Origin: Berberis thunbergii
Lineage: Eukaryota > Streptophyta > Magnoliopsida > Ranunculales > Berberidaceae
Direction of reading: 5' to 3'
NCBI GenBank assembly: GCA_003290165.1
Contig: QNQO01009187.1
Coordinates: 62,001-126,000 of the forward strand
Length of the DNA: 64,000 nucleotides
The translations under genes and the position numbers were made by a program. Below are positions 23,505-33,852 of the stretch, in pieces. The notes beneath the pieces were generated by a model. That model saw only the letters and a list, made by a program, of their open reading frames with translations. It searched no databases and was not told where the DNA came from. Positions within the stretch are counted from its first letter, which is position 1; the number at the start of each line of letters is the position of its first letter.

Positions 23505-25759
23505 TTAGTCATTTCCAAACAAAGCTTTGATCTCATTGCATTTGACCCTCAACATTTCGCCTTCTTTGCTAACCATAGCATTTCTTAAAGCTTTGGAAAT
23601 GTTAAACAAATCAAATCTCCTATTTTCTCGTCTATCGATCTCAATAGCTGAACCTTTCTCCACTAATAACCTTGCATTCAAGCCTTGATCATACACACCA
23701 ATGGCAACAGCACTAGTGTATGACCATGTTGTAGTGTCTCATAATGGATCCCCAACTAGAATGAAACAATGATCCACCAATTGATGGATAGGCCAGAATC
23801 TCCTATTGTGGGACCCAGCCCATGTACATTCCTAAATGGGCTATTTTGCTTTTGAAGCTCAAAGGTAAGACATCTTCTTCATCAATAACTAGGGGTGGGC
23901 ATCTCATTCCGCGATCTCGTTTCCGTCCCATCCCGATTTTTTCGGGTTTTAATGGGATTGAATAATTTCATCACGATCCCGTCCCGTCCCGATCTAGAAT
24001 GGGATGAAGATTTTCAATCCCGTCCCATCCCGAACTAATTTATTAATATTAATTATTAATATTTTTATTTAAGCATGAGTTATATTTATCATCTTCTTCT
24101 TGCATATTCAGCTAGCTCAATGGGAACGTTGTTCAAGCATGGGTTGATGATACAAAACCTATAATACCATGCTAGCTTTTCATGGTCTCACGATTTTAAA
24201 AAAATTGTAAATAACGCATCTTGGCAAAATGAGATGAGATCTTCGCCCAAGCCCACCACAACACTAGTCCTATCCGTCAGGCAACGGATCAAGTCCATCC
24301 AATCTATTAAAAAATATGGATAAACAAATTCTTTTTCTTACCTTATATTCCAATTTTTCGCCTAGTTAAACACTATACTATGTATTCTTGAACACAGTTT
24401 ATATTTCACTTTCATTATGTTCCTCAAGAAACTGATTATCACATTCAAATGTGAAATACAATGAATGGTCATTTAGAAGGTTTCTCAGAAAGCTGACTAG
24501 CTATCACATTCATGCAGGATTTTCATTATGTTTTCAAGCACATCCTACTTACACTACTCTAACAAAGTAGATTCCACAACCTGATATTACAATGTTCATT
24601 TTAAAAACCAGTAAATTTTTCAATGATGAAACCATATTAAGATCACTGATAAAAATTGGGGCCTGCAAGTGAAGAAGATTGGCACGCTGATCCCGTCCCG
24701 TCCGGTCCCGAACCCGTTTGGGATGGGACGAGGTTGGGATGGGGTTTTTCCCATCCTGTCCCGTCTCGATCCCGTATGAACGGGATGGGATAGGGATGGG
24801 TATATCTCGTCCCATCCCGTCCCGTGCCCACCCCTATCAATAACCAATGGAGAAAGGGCAAGTTGGTTAGCTGAAGCCCATGGGCTACTTCACGGACCTG
24901 GTCTCTACTCAATTTCACTTCACTCCCAAACCCATCATACACTACAAATTTGTGTTTTTGTTGCTGATCTAGCCACTTATATATTTCACCACTTTCATGT
25001 TTGGAAGAAGAAGAAGATGGCGATGGCAATGCTAGGAGTAAGCCAACTGGAATAACAGGTTTTCGATAAATCTTCTTAATTAATCCAAGTACTCTTCTGT
25101 TAATCCGTTCCAAACATCGTATAACGACATCATGTCAAGATTCAATGGTGAGGCCACATATGTTCGTTATCCGTAACTTGGCATGTGTTGAGCATAAAGG
25201 TTCCAGGGTCGGAAGGCGACCGATGAAGGAAATGTCACCCACTTGGGCTTTGATGTCAGACTTTCCCAGTTAGGCCAGTGCTCCTTACGGGCTTGGCCTA
25301 TTAGGTACTCAAGAGGCTCAAAAAATGCATGAAAACTTTCGGAGAAAACCAGAAACATAATTTTATTTATACCTTTTCTTGTGCAATTCCCAAGACCAAA
25401 TGGGTACCAAAATCGTGGATGATCCAATCAGTTCGATATATAGTGACAAATTCCCTTAGTTGAGGCATTAAGAGATTATGTGCAATTCTCAAGCCTTGAA
25501 CTTCATCCGTGTTAATTATATCAACAGACACTTCCACGCCATCAGGTAAACCTTCCACTTTAGACAGGTTAAACTCTACAAGCTCAATGAGTGCCTCCAA
25601 ATCCGGTGGAACTTTCGGAAGCCTTCAGATGTTTTTAGGAGTGGAAACTCCGGATACTCGAATTCCTGCTTCTGCTAAAGCAATGGAAAGCTTTAGGAAT
25701 GGGATCAAATGGCCAAAGGCAAACCATAGAAGCATAACTACATGAACGTCTCTTGCCAT
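23505..25759 (-). pseudogene. UGT91-like UDP-glycosyltransferase pseudogene
   Basis: Family-1 plant glycosyltransferases move a sugar from a UDP-sugar to small molecules. UGT91 members often extend flavonoid or terpene glycosides. The start is the ATG at 25757-25759 (MARDVHVVML), followed by FGHLIPFLKLSIALAEAG with the catalytic-type His at residue 17. Damage includes an in-frame TGA near residue 54 (25628 region), a frameshift after IAQEK near 25375, and loss of most of the middle. KPVIPVG resumes at about 25065. A 947 bp hAT insertion follows. Then comes a damaged PSPG box at 23700-23830: WVPQ, a stop, and a HSSWGS block where the family has HCGWGS, then a frameshift. The C-terminal part (YDQGLNARLL to the end at 23505) is open. 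Subfamily assignment is by eye. Confidence 0.85.
23890..24836. mobile_element. hAT element inserted in the UGT pseudogene (947 bp)
   Basis: Perfect terminal inverted repeats TAGGGGTGGGCA / TGCCCACCCCTA. The perfect 8 bp duplication TCAATAAC lies at 23882-23889 and 24837-24844. Both arms are rich in CCCGTCCC/GGGATGGGA motifs, the subterminal pattern common in plant hAT MITEs. No transposase frame is present; minus-strand open frames at 24549-24847 are low-complexity readings of the arm. Confidence 0.93.
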
Positions 25760-25815
25760 GTCTATATCATTATCATCAAACGAATTCGCTACACAATTAA
25801 GGTTTGTATCATCTC

Positions 25816-25850
25816 AAAAAAAAAAAAAATATATATATATATATATATAA
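25816..25850 (+). repeat. Poly(A)/(AT)n microsatellite
   Basis: A run of about 14 A followed by about nine AT units, between the UGT start and the LINE remnant. Confidence 0.9.
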
Positions 25851-25869
25851 GCACAATTTTACAATTGGT

Positions 25870-27365
25870 GGTTAGAATTTTATAGCGACCTAATGACCTT
25901 TGGCCAACACTCATCCCTCCTATGGAGGAGTTTGGGGAAAACTCTTAATACTCTCACTAAAGGTTTATTATGGACGGTTGCCCAATGGGGAGTCTTTTAA
26001 TATATAGGACTCGTGGTTATCTGATTTTGTCCCTTTAAGAGAGTTTGTGTCCCTAACTACCTTATTTTTGTTTGATTCAGCGACAGACCTGATTATTCAA
26101 GAAGAGGGATATAAAGAATGAGACTAGCCTACGATAGAACTTTTTTCCCCCAACAGGTAGCTAGGGTCATCCTCGACACCCCCATTAGACATTCGGATGA
26201 GCATGATGTGCTTATTTGGAAGCATGAGACCAAAGGCATCCTTACTATGCAATCTGCCTATAGATCTTTCAAGGGCGAGGTAGTGGTTCTGAATAATGCC
26301 TCGTCATCCACAGGTAATGATAGGAGATTGGTACAAGGTATATGAAAGCTCGGATTCCTCATCAAATTCAACTTTTTCTTTGAAAAATATACAAATGACT
26401 ACTTCCAATATGGGGGATGTCCTTAAACAACATCACATAGCAGTGAGCTATGTATGCCCACTTTGCAACACAGAAAAGGTGACGTCGAGGCATTTTTTTT
26501 TCAGTGTTCTCTTGTTGTTCAAGTATGGAGTATTTCTATTATTTTGGTTAGATGGGGTAGAGTGAATTTCTCTCATGAGAAGGATTTTCTGGAGTTTTTA
26601 TGGTACATGCACAATGCAGGTATGAAAGGGAACAAAACATTATTAAAGCAATTGTTGTCCTTGATCATATTTGGTAGGCTAGAAACAGTGTGGTTTTTTA
26701 ACACAAACAATTCAGAGTACAGGTAATAGCAAAATTGGCAAATAGTTTGGTTAATTTCTGGCAAGCTTCAAGTAACATGGAATAGCAACAATTTGATATT
26801 ACTGTTGTCAACACTAACATACCACAAGAAGACACAAATGTGAATAATCATGTTGTTTCAAAGATATTTGAGCAGACAAAAATAATGGCAGGTTATGGTT
26901 TTATTATGTTGGTCACTAATATTGTTTTTCACAGGAATAGGGTGATGGATGCTTAGTTTTTTACGTGATTGATGCAGATGATAAAGTAATAAACAAAATA
27001 TGGTGTCGAAAATGCATGACAACAAGTTTTGAAGCTGAACTGGAAGCGGTCAGACTAACAACTGATTGAGCGATAATGAAAGAGTACAAAATGTTGTTGT
27101 GATAACTAATAGCAAAGACATTGCGGAAGCGATCAATGGTAGAAGTGAGCATTTACCATGGCAGCAGAAGGTAACCTGGTAGTATCGCCTGGAACACAAA
27201 CTAGCTATCTTTAAATATTTTAGAGCAATTCATATTAGAAGGAAAATGAACTTAACAGTCCATCGGCTGGCCGCATCAGTCTATGATAGAATAATAGTAG
27301 CAATAATCACTTTGAGATGAGATATACTGTGAACATGAATGGTTTTTCCTTTTAATAAAAAAATA
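25870..27365 (+). mobile_element. L1-type LINE remnant (3' part)
   Basis: Plus-strand pieces match the C-terminal part of plant non-LTR polyproteins. SSIWRSLGKTLN and LLWTVGNGESF-like residues are at 25900-26000. The zinc-binding reverse-transcriptase tail has CPLCNTEKVTSRHFFFQCSLV at about 26450-26510 (CxxC...HxxxxC pattern) across a frameshift. A degraded RNase H-like stretch, starting with GYGFIM, is at 26890-27200. Stops are frequent. An A-rich end follows at 27350-27358. The remnant lies head to head with the UGT pseudogene. Confidence 0.78.
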
Positions 27366-29380
27366 CACACACAATTGCAAGAGTCAAGTAAAACCATTTG
27401 CATGGTTGTTTTTCTAACCAGTTCTTGCGGATGGCCTAATCTAAGAGCCCCTAATTACAATCTGAATGATGGTCTAAATACAAGTGGCCGAGTGTCAAAC
27501 CACATTTAGCATATCATTTGCAAGTAAATTCATTTTCCCTCCGTATTCTAACAATATTTTGGTGGAAAGTACAAGAAGCATGAATTTTATGTTTTAGGGT
27601 TCCACATCGTAGAGCAAAATTTATTTCTTAGCACTGGTTGGGTAATACACTAAATGAAACCCAAATTGATCTTTATGATTGATAATTTGTATCATAAAGT
27701 TTATGTTCAATTAATCCAGTGAGTATGTAATCAGAATGTGTTAGAAAGATTTATGTCAATCCATAACCTGTAGTGTGCTACAAGTGAAAATTTTTGGATG
27801 AGAATTAATACTAATTAGGTTGAGTGATTAAATTATTAAAAACAACTTTTTTGTCATTTGCCTCCAATATCATTTACAACGCTCTGTTGGTTTTACATCA
27901 TAAAAAAATGGATTGATTTAATTCAAAAGTCTACTTGTCTTCACATTTTGGATTAATCAATTGGGACTAAAAAGAAATATTGGAATTTTTTTTTTTTTTG
28001 AATTTCCATGATAAATGCATACAACCATATATGCATGACAACCTTCATTCACATCTTTTTTCTTCCTCAAAATGGTCGGTTCAATAAATACTTCTTCCTC
28101 AACCCTCAAAGGAACACAACAAAGTTTTTTTCTTGACAAATAGTACTGGTTGTAAATTATTTGGAATTTTCATTTTATTATTATTATCGAGATCAAATTT
28201 ATAAAAGGTTTATATAGGATAATTAGAGGAAGGATTATAATTTTTTTTTTTTTGAAAAACAAGGATTATAATTTTTCTAAGTAGTTTGAAGGAAAAAATC
28301 AAACAAATGAAGAGTGCTCAACAAGATTTGAAGAGAAAAGAAACACTAAAGTACCTAGTGGTTAATGAAATTACTGTGATCTATAAAACCTCAATCTAAA
28401 CACTCGTAACTTTTTGAGATTTTATGTATATCTATTTGGATGATTTTGATTTTATACTCGAATTACACCTTAAATGCATTCTTATAAGGAAGACGGCAAC
28501 ATAGTATCATAAACGAACCTTATGTCAACTTTGTCCATCTCCATCTCTGTTATTTGTTAAATTTTATCCTAATTTGCTAATATCTTAATTTTTTTAATCC
28601 TAATTCATAAGACTATTTTTCCGTCAGATTTCCATTTATTGTCTTTGATGTATAACTATAATCTTCTTATTTTGAAATCCAAAACATAAAATCTCTAAGA
28701 ACAAACTTAAGTATTCCTCAAGAAGTCAGATTCCAATTTAGTAGAACATGTCGAACATTTACACCTTTATAGTTTAATGGGGAAGAAAAGCTACCATCCT
28801 ACTCGTAAGGCATACAAGAATCATAACTTTTCCCTTTCTCTTCTCTCCTTCCATCCATAAATTTAATAGTAATTAGAAGAAGAAGAAAAAAAAAGTGAGA
28901 ATAGACAATAATATGATGATTTGTTCACCAGTGTGTGAAAATTAAAGAGTGATTGTAAAATGTGTAAGTAATTATACAATACAATGCTCCCACAACAAAG
29001 TTGCAAAAATGAGAAAAAATGAAACAAGAAATTAAAAACAAATGTCATTGCAAAGGTGTCGCTTAAAATGAGTCCTTTAGGAAGACACTATTCTTCTAAT
29101 TTTGCATCATATTCTCAGTAGGAGAATATTGGAAGATGTCATTTTTCTCGGCGACTGCCTTTTAATAGAACATAATGATCTTCTCAGTCCGCCCTATTAG
29201 CTACACAATCAATTTGGGCTCTTCGTACATTTTCATTGAATGCCAAAGAATATAAGGTCGTTAAGAGTTGTGCCTTAAAAGATTTTTCACATTTTATGCA
29301 TAATAATATTTCTCTTTGTACACAAATATTTCAAAGAGAAAAAGATTGTGTATTATTTTTCACAAGAATATAAGGACTAA
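27366..29380. other. Intergenic, no gene seen
   Basis: AT-rich, with T and A homopolymers at 27987, 28240 and 28888. Small open frames (27957-28139, 28863-29048, both minus) show no recognisable domain. Confidence 0.5.
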
Positions 29381-29491
29381 AAAAAAAAACAGCAATCGAA
29401 TAATCGATCGATCGATGAAACAACTCACATAACATGAACGAAATCGATCGATCTCTACATCTCAGGAAAAAAAAAATCGATCAATCGAACG

Positions 29492-29514
29492 TACCTGGTG
29501 TCGATGAGGACGCC
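29492..29514 (-). other. Possible orphan first exon (MASSSTP + GT donor)
   Basis: The minus strand reads ATGGCGTCCTCATCGACACC followed by AG and a GTACGT donor, preceded by a CT/GA-rich leader of about 110 bp that contains a duplicated GATCTCTTCTCCTCC block (29516-29560). This looks like the start of a plant gene, but no following exon was found down to 27366. It may be a captured or truncated gene end. Confidence 0.3.
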
Positions 29515-29693
29515 ATGATCTCTTCTCCTCCGCTCCGTCTGTCGATCTCTTCTCCTCCGTCTCTATCAGTCTTGACGATCGATCGATGGCTGCGAAAGGG
29601 CTTCTGAGTTAGGGTTTCGGTTTTTTTTTTTTTTTTTTTGCGCCTCTGACTCGGTCTGTGTGGGAGGAGGAAGAATCGGGCGAAATTAACAAA

Positions 29694-29900
29694 ATTTTGT
29701 AGTCAACGAATTTTGACTACCTCCGGACCTTGTCTGGCCGTGTCCAGATCAGTCAACGAATTTTGACCGTTGACCCCGTGTACAATACGTGTCCAGCGCG
29801 TGTCGTACGCGAATCCGTATCCGACACGTATTTGACGCGTGATTCGGGGGATTTTCGAAGAGTCGGTGCATCCTTGATAGAGGCTATGTTCACTTTGTTT
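29694..29900. repeat. CGTGTCC/GACACG-rich repeat
   Basis: AGTCAACGAATTTTGAC occurs twice (about 29702 and 29752), followed by several CGTGTCC, ACACGT and GTCGTACGC motifs. It has the look of the end of a dispersed plant repeat. Similar GTGTC-rich bits occur near 34930 and 63510. The class is not identified. Confidence 0.4.
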
Positions 29901-29947
29901 TCTTCTTGGATCTGATAGAAGGTAAAATACCTCTCACTTTTTTTAAT

Positions 29948-30340
29948 TCATGATCTAGGGTTTAACCCATCAAACTGAGGGAAGTCCAATTTTGGAAGTC
30001 TAGATAGGTTACCTGAATTCTCCCAATGATTTTGGGAGAAGGATCTAGTGGATTGATCAGGGATTCTAGTCGAATGTGACACGCCATAAGATTGAACCAC
30101 TCCAGGTTGCTGAGCAGCAACAGATCTGCTTGTAGTTGCCACACCAGTGTTGGATGTTTGAACAACTCAAGGTTGTTGAGCAGCATCAGTTCTACTGGAA
30201 TGTGCATTTCCAGTGCTTACTTTCTGGTTGTGGGGCAACATCACCATTTGTTCAAACCGAGTTTCCAATTTCTTCCTGAGATTGTGCGATCTTTTTTAGC
30301 TCTCCTTTCATTGATCTATCTGTTCAGTATTTTCGGCTAG
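29948..30340 (-). pseudogene. Ty3/gypsy-type gag fragment
   Basis: A short minus-strand frame ends in RLPKLDFPQFDGLNPRS, the conserved block near the start of the retrotransposon gag domain of plant gypsy elements (RLPKLxFPxFDGxNP). It breaks off at about 29948. The frame upstream toward the primer site (30200-30430) is degraded. Confidence 0.7.
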
Positions 30341-30432
30341 GTATTTTTTGTTTCCCTCAATGACTCAACATCTTTAGATCTGGTTTCCATGGTGTTTCTG
30401 CTGGTTTTGTTCAACACAGGTCTAGAGTTCAT

Positions 30433-30444
30433 GCTCTGATACCA
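30433..30444 (-). other. tRNA-iMet primer binding site
   Basis: On the minus strand this is an exact TGGTATCAGAGC, the sequence complementary to the 3' end of plant initiator-Met tRNA. It lies two bases inside the LTR edge at 30447 and upstream of the gag fragment. Confidence 0.88.
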
Positions 30445-30446
30445 GA

Positions 30447-30681
30447 TGTCAGATCTGATGGTGAATCAAAAGCAACAATGGCAGAAAAAACAACAAATTG
30501 GATTAATAGAAAAAACTGCTACAGACTTCTAAAGGTACACTGACCAATATACCTACTCCTTCTCTCATTGATATCTGTAATTGCTCCTCCTCTTCTTCTT
30601 ATAGTCTACAGTGCTAACAGAATTACAAACAGCTCTGTTGGATCAATGACACTTGTCTAAATCCTACTTATTCAACTGACA
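30447..30681 (-). repeat. 5' LTR of a gypsy-type element (235 bp)
   Basis: Bounded by TGTCAG and CTGACA, inverted copies of each other. It sits two bases beyond the primer binding site. No matching 3' LTR was found in the window, so the element is truncated on its left at or beyond 29940. Confidence 0.75.
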
Positions 30682-30772
30682 ACTTTTCACTATTTACTAA
30701 AGTGCCCCTAAATTGAAATTGGTTTGATTCCTTTTGGCGCCCTTTTCTCCCCTCTTTGAGCCTTTTATTTTC

Positions 30773-30963
30773 GAGTGATTCTATGCGTCGAGGGAAAGGG
30801 CGAGGAAACCAGCGAGGAAAATGAGGTGGCGGAGGGTGAACCGTTCACCCCCTCGAGATGCGCGCGCCGAAAACATCTCGAGGGGAGTGAACGGTTCACC
30901 CCCCCGCCACCTATTTTTCCTCGCTGGGTTCCTCGCTCTTTCCCTCGACATTTAGAATTTCGC
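30773..30963. mobile_element. Palindromic Mutator-type MITE, copy 1 (191 bp)
   Basis: Near-perfect foldback. Arms contain ATTCTATGCGTCGAGGGAA and its inverse TTCCCTCGACATTTAGAAT. The inner parts pair through GGGGTGAACCGTTCACCCC-type blocks. The perfect 9 bp duplication TTTATTTTC lies at 30764-30772 and 30964-30972. A 9 bp duplication and long terminal repeats point to the Mutator superfamily. Open frames inside are artefacts of the palindrome. Confidence 0.88.
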
Positions 30964-30975
30964 TTTATTTTCTTT

Positions 30976-31167
30976 GAGCGATTCTATGTGTCGAGGGAAA
31001 GAGCGAGGAAACCAGCGAGGTAAACGAGGTGGCGGGGGGTGAACCGTTCACCCCCCTCAAGATGCGCGCGTGGAAAACATCTCGAGGGGGGTGAACGGTT
31101 CACCCCCCCACCACCTCGTTTACCTCGCTGGTTTCCTCGCTCTTTCCCTCGACATTTAGAATTTTCC
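30976..31167. mobile_element. Palindromic Mutator-type MITE, copy 2 (192 bp)
   Basis: Same family as copy 1. The perfect 9 bp duplication ATTTTCTTT lies at 30967-30975 and 31168-31176. Its left duplication overlaps the right duplication of copy 1, so the two insertions lie edge to edge. Confidence 0.88.
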
Positions 31168-31177
31168 ATTTTCTTTT

Positions 31178-32282
31178 GATTTCAGGATACGGTCATGACA
31201 GGTTGGGCTGACCTCTTAGCCTGTCGAACCCGCCCGAATTGCAGCCCTGGCTATCACTACTACAATTTTGGGCCACTGCATATGGGCAACCTATATATAT
31301 ATCCCCCCACTACAAGAGGGAGGCCCAAACAAGTACTGTTTCCTCATAGGATGAAAACTCTTTGGACCACAATAGGAACCACCATAATTAGAAGAGATGG
31401 AATAATGTCCTACAATGAGCCACCAAGGGTTACAAGAGAGTGCTGAAAAAGAAAAAGAGAACACACAGAGACATCTTCGTGGCTTTAAATAAGCTCAACA
31501 TGGACATAAATGAGTGATACAGATTAAGTCCATCTTATAAAATATAAACACATTCATGCATCAACCCTTTATTTCCAGAGAACCCAAAGCTGACTCTTGG
31601 TGCCATAATTGCATCCTAATACATAGATTAAAATGTACTTTGCACAACTAAATAAAGCACTTGTTGCTGTATGTGCAAAATTAATAGATTAAAGAAACAA
31701 GCAGACCCACCCTCCTAGTTCTCTAATGCAAAGACAGCTTGTCAAAGGCACGAGCCTTGCTTTCTATGGCTTAACAGTATAAAGAAGTTGGGAATTTTTC
31801 TTCTTTCTTACTTTCTTCTTTTGCTTTTGCTTTTTACTGGGAGGCATTCGCGAGTATGCTTGTAAAACATGTAATAGGGTTGTAAGGGTGTTCGCTAGCT
31901 AGTATGCTTTACTTGGTGAATCAAGAAAACACCCTTGGTTCATCATATATCCATGTACACCACAAGAAAGACCGAGATTAGGTACACCAAAAAATGCTCG
32001 TCGACAAGTAATCTAGTTAAAGCGAGGATGCTAATGATGATTATAGATCAATTAAAGATTATAACCTAAACCCCGGCAAAGCAAACCTTATAATACTTGT
32101 ACACTATGATGCATCAAATGATGTTAGATTGGCATGTAGGAGTGCATAATTCACACCACACCAGGTTTTTGGAGGACCCCAATACTCTAGGGGTCCATTT
32201 CGGGGAGGATCCACCTTGTTCAATCAGTTTCTTCGGTCCTATAACTAAACTACCTTCCTACTTCTTACAAGCATCTTGTTCC
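31178..32282. other. Upstream region of the MAKR-like gene
   Basis: No gene seen. 31190-31250 carries a GC-rich stretch (GGGCTGACC, CCCGCCCGAATTGCAGCCC) that looks like one end of a DNA transposon, without a partner. An open frame continuous with the downstream gene begins at 32097 but reads like leader sequence. Confidence 0.45.
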
Positions 32283-32957
32283 ATGAACATGGCTTCCCAA
32301 GAACAAGATCAAGATTCTGACTTTGAGTTCAGTTGTTGCATTACACCTGATTCTCCAAATAGTAATGCAACTAAGGATTCCCCAGCTGATCTTTTGTTCT
32401 TGAACGGTTGGCTTCAACCACATTCATTTCCGTTCCGGCCATACAATGACACTAGGATTGATCGCTCTATGTCAACAATTACAAGTCGCACTAGTAGCAA
32501 AGAATCGTTTGCATCATCACGCAGCAATAGCACCACCAGCAGAAGCAGTTCTAGTAGTGCTCAAACAAGCTCCAGTGAATACACTAATAAGAAATTATTC
32601 GATTCTGAGAGCGTTGATGGAAAAACAACAATAAAAAGTACGAAGACTCCAACTACAAAAGCAGCTAAACTTCAAGCATATTCTTCATCTTCACAAAGGT
32701 GGCAATTCATTACATCAGTCCCAGTTCTGACACCCACACTTGAATCATTCCGTCGTAAGAAAGGTGAAACTATTGTACAAAGATCAAGGTCAAGATCAAG
32801 ATCAAAGAAAGAGGTTAATAAGAGTAGTACTGTGAGCTCAACATTCTTCCAAAGGATTTTGAGGTCATTACTATTGTTCTGTAGAAAATGCCATGCACTT
32901 GAATCATCCGTAACGGAAGACGAGCCAGGAGGAGATACAAAGTTGACTGTAATTTAA
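32283..32957 (+). CDS. MAKR/BKI1-like serine-rich protein (single exon)
   Basis: Predicted 224-residue plant-specific protein. The N-terminus has an acidic DSDFEF followed by CITPDSPN and SPADLLFLNGWLQPHSFPF. The pattern FEF...SPADxLFxNGxLxPH is seen in membrane-associated kinase regulators and related DUF1645-like proteins, which bind or tune receptor kinases at the plasma membrane. The middle is almost all Ser/Thr (SRTSSKES...TTSRSSSSS). An RSRSRSRSKK stretch and FFQRILRSLLLFCRKC, a basic-hydrophobic segment that could bind membrane, follow. The start at 32283 (MNMASQEQ) is chosen because the 62 codons before it lack family character; the frame is open back to 32097 (286 residues), and 32289 is another candidate. 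No intron or damage is seen. The family link is by motif only. Confidence 0.72.
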   Translation: MNMASQEQDQDSDFEFSCCITPDSPNSNATKDSPADLLFLNGWLQPHSFPFRPYNDTRIDRSMSTITSRTSSKESFASSRSNSTTSRSSSSSAQTSSSEYTNKKLFDSESVDGKTTIKSTKTPTTKAAKLQAYSSSSQRWQFITSVPVLTPTLESFRRKKGETIVQRSRSRSRSKKEVNKSSTVSSTFFQRILRSLLLFCRKCHALESSVTEDEPGGDTKLTVI

Positions 32958-33125
32958 AGCTTCAGGATTTCTTTTTTCAATTATATATTTGATCTTATTT
33001 TGTGGTGAAGGAGGACCTGAAATATGTTTATGATTAATGAGTTCACAATAGAATATGCATTTCACTATACAAGGATACAACAAAATGAGGCCAACACCAA
33101 ACTCTGGATCTAGTGATCAATATAA

Positions 33126-33852
33126 TCAATTATGTTCTTTCTTCTTAGGTTTTGTAGGTTTGGCATCTTTCACTGATCTCAAACTGCAAAGAAAAAAGTC
33201 CATTTAATTATGTATCTTCGTTGCTAGCTCTAGTTATCTAGAACTTTTAGTAACAAAGTTACACAACAAAAAAATTCTTCAAACTGACGTTAAGGCGTCC
33301 TAGATACGCATTTTCTGATAGTCTCTGAAGAAAATTATGTCATAAATCATGTCCAACTTGACCAAAAAAAAAAATGCATTTACTTGTTCATGGTTTCCTT
33401 AAAACTCAAAGAGTCATTGTTAAAGTGTGTTGCATTATCGTTTTCCACTTGTGCAATCTATGACTTAAGTGACTTGATAGTTTAATTCAGATCTCAAGCA
33501 ATTCAGTGCTATAAACAGTCCAAGTTTCAATATTTTGAAAAGTGTTGTAACTAACTCCTTTAAAAATCTATTAAGTTGATGGTGTTTTTCTGTTGTGACA
33601 AGCACGGATCCCTTATCAAAATGCGATATAATTTGTCTGAATATTTTGCTAAAGAACACTAGAGCAGCTTCATGCCATCCACCAACTGACTTCAGTAAGA
33701 GATTGACCATGTAAGCCAATTGACTTCTCTGTGCCAAATATAATCGTCTATATTGAATTCCAGACATATACAGATTTACAATTGAACATATCCCACCGAG
33801 GTTATGATATAGCCTTTGGTCTGATGCTGCCAAGCTGAATGCCTGAAAGTCT
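33126..33852 (-). pseudogene. Remnant of an unrecognised spliced gene
   Basis: The minus strand has an AG acceptor (TTTCAG) near 33848 followed by an open stretch to 33465 with protein-like composition (LAASDQRLYHNLGGICSIVN ... AQRSQLAYMVNLLLKS ... LKELVTTLFKI). It is helical in appearance. A second acceptor (CTTTGCAG) at 33184 leads into a lysine-rich tail (KDAKPTKPKKKEHN) ending at a stop at 33126-33128. The donor joining the two is poor (GTCACT at best), and no upstream exons were recognised to 37600. It may be the 3' end of a truncated gene. I could not name the family. Confidence 0.4.

Noticed and set aside
24549..25113. A 156-codon ORF joining UGT sequence to a Gly/Arg-rich tail
   Set aside because: The tail is the arm of the inserted hAT read in frame; it is a chance fusion, not a designed protein.
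30775..31169. Arg/Pro-rich ORFs on both strands
   Set aside because: They are readings of palindromic MITE arms with no codon signal.
32097..32282. 62-codon N-terminal extension of the MAKR-like protein
   Set aside because: The frame is open, but the composition is unlike the rest and family members of this type start near the acidic FEF block; treated as leader.
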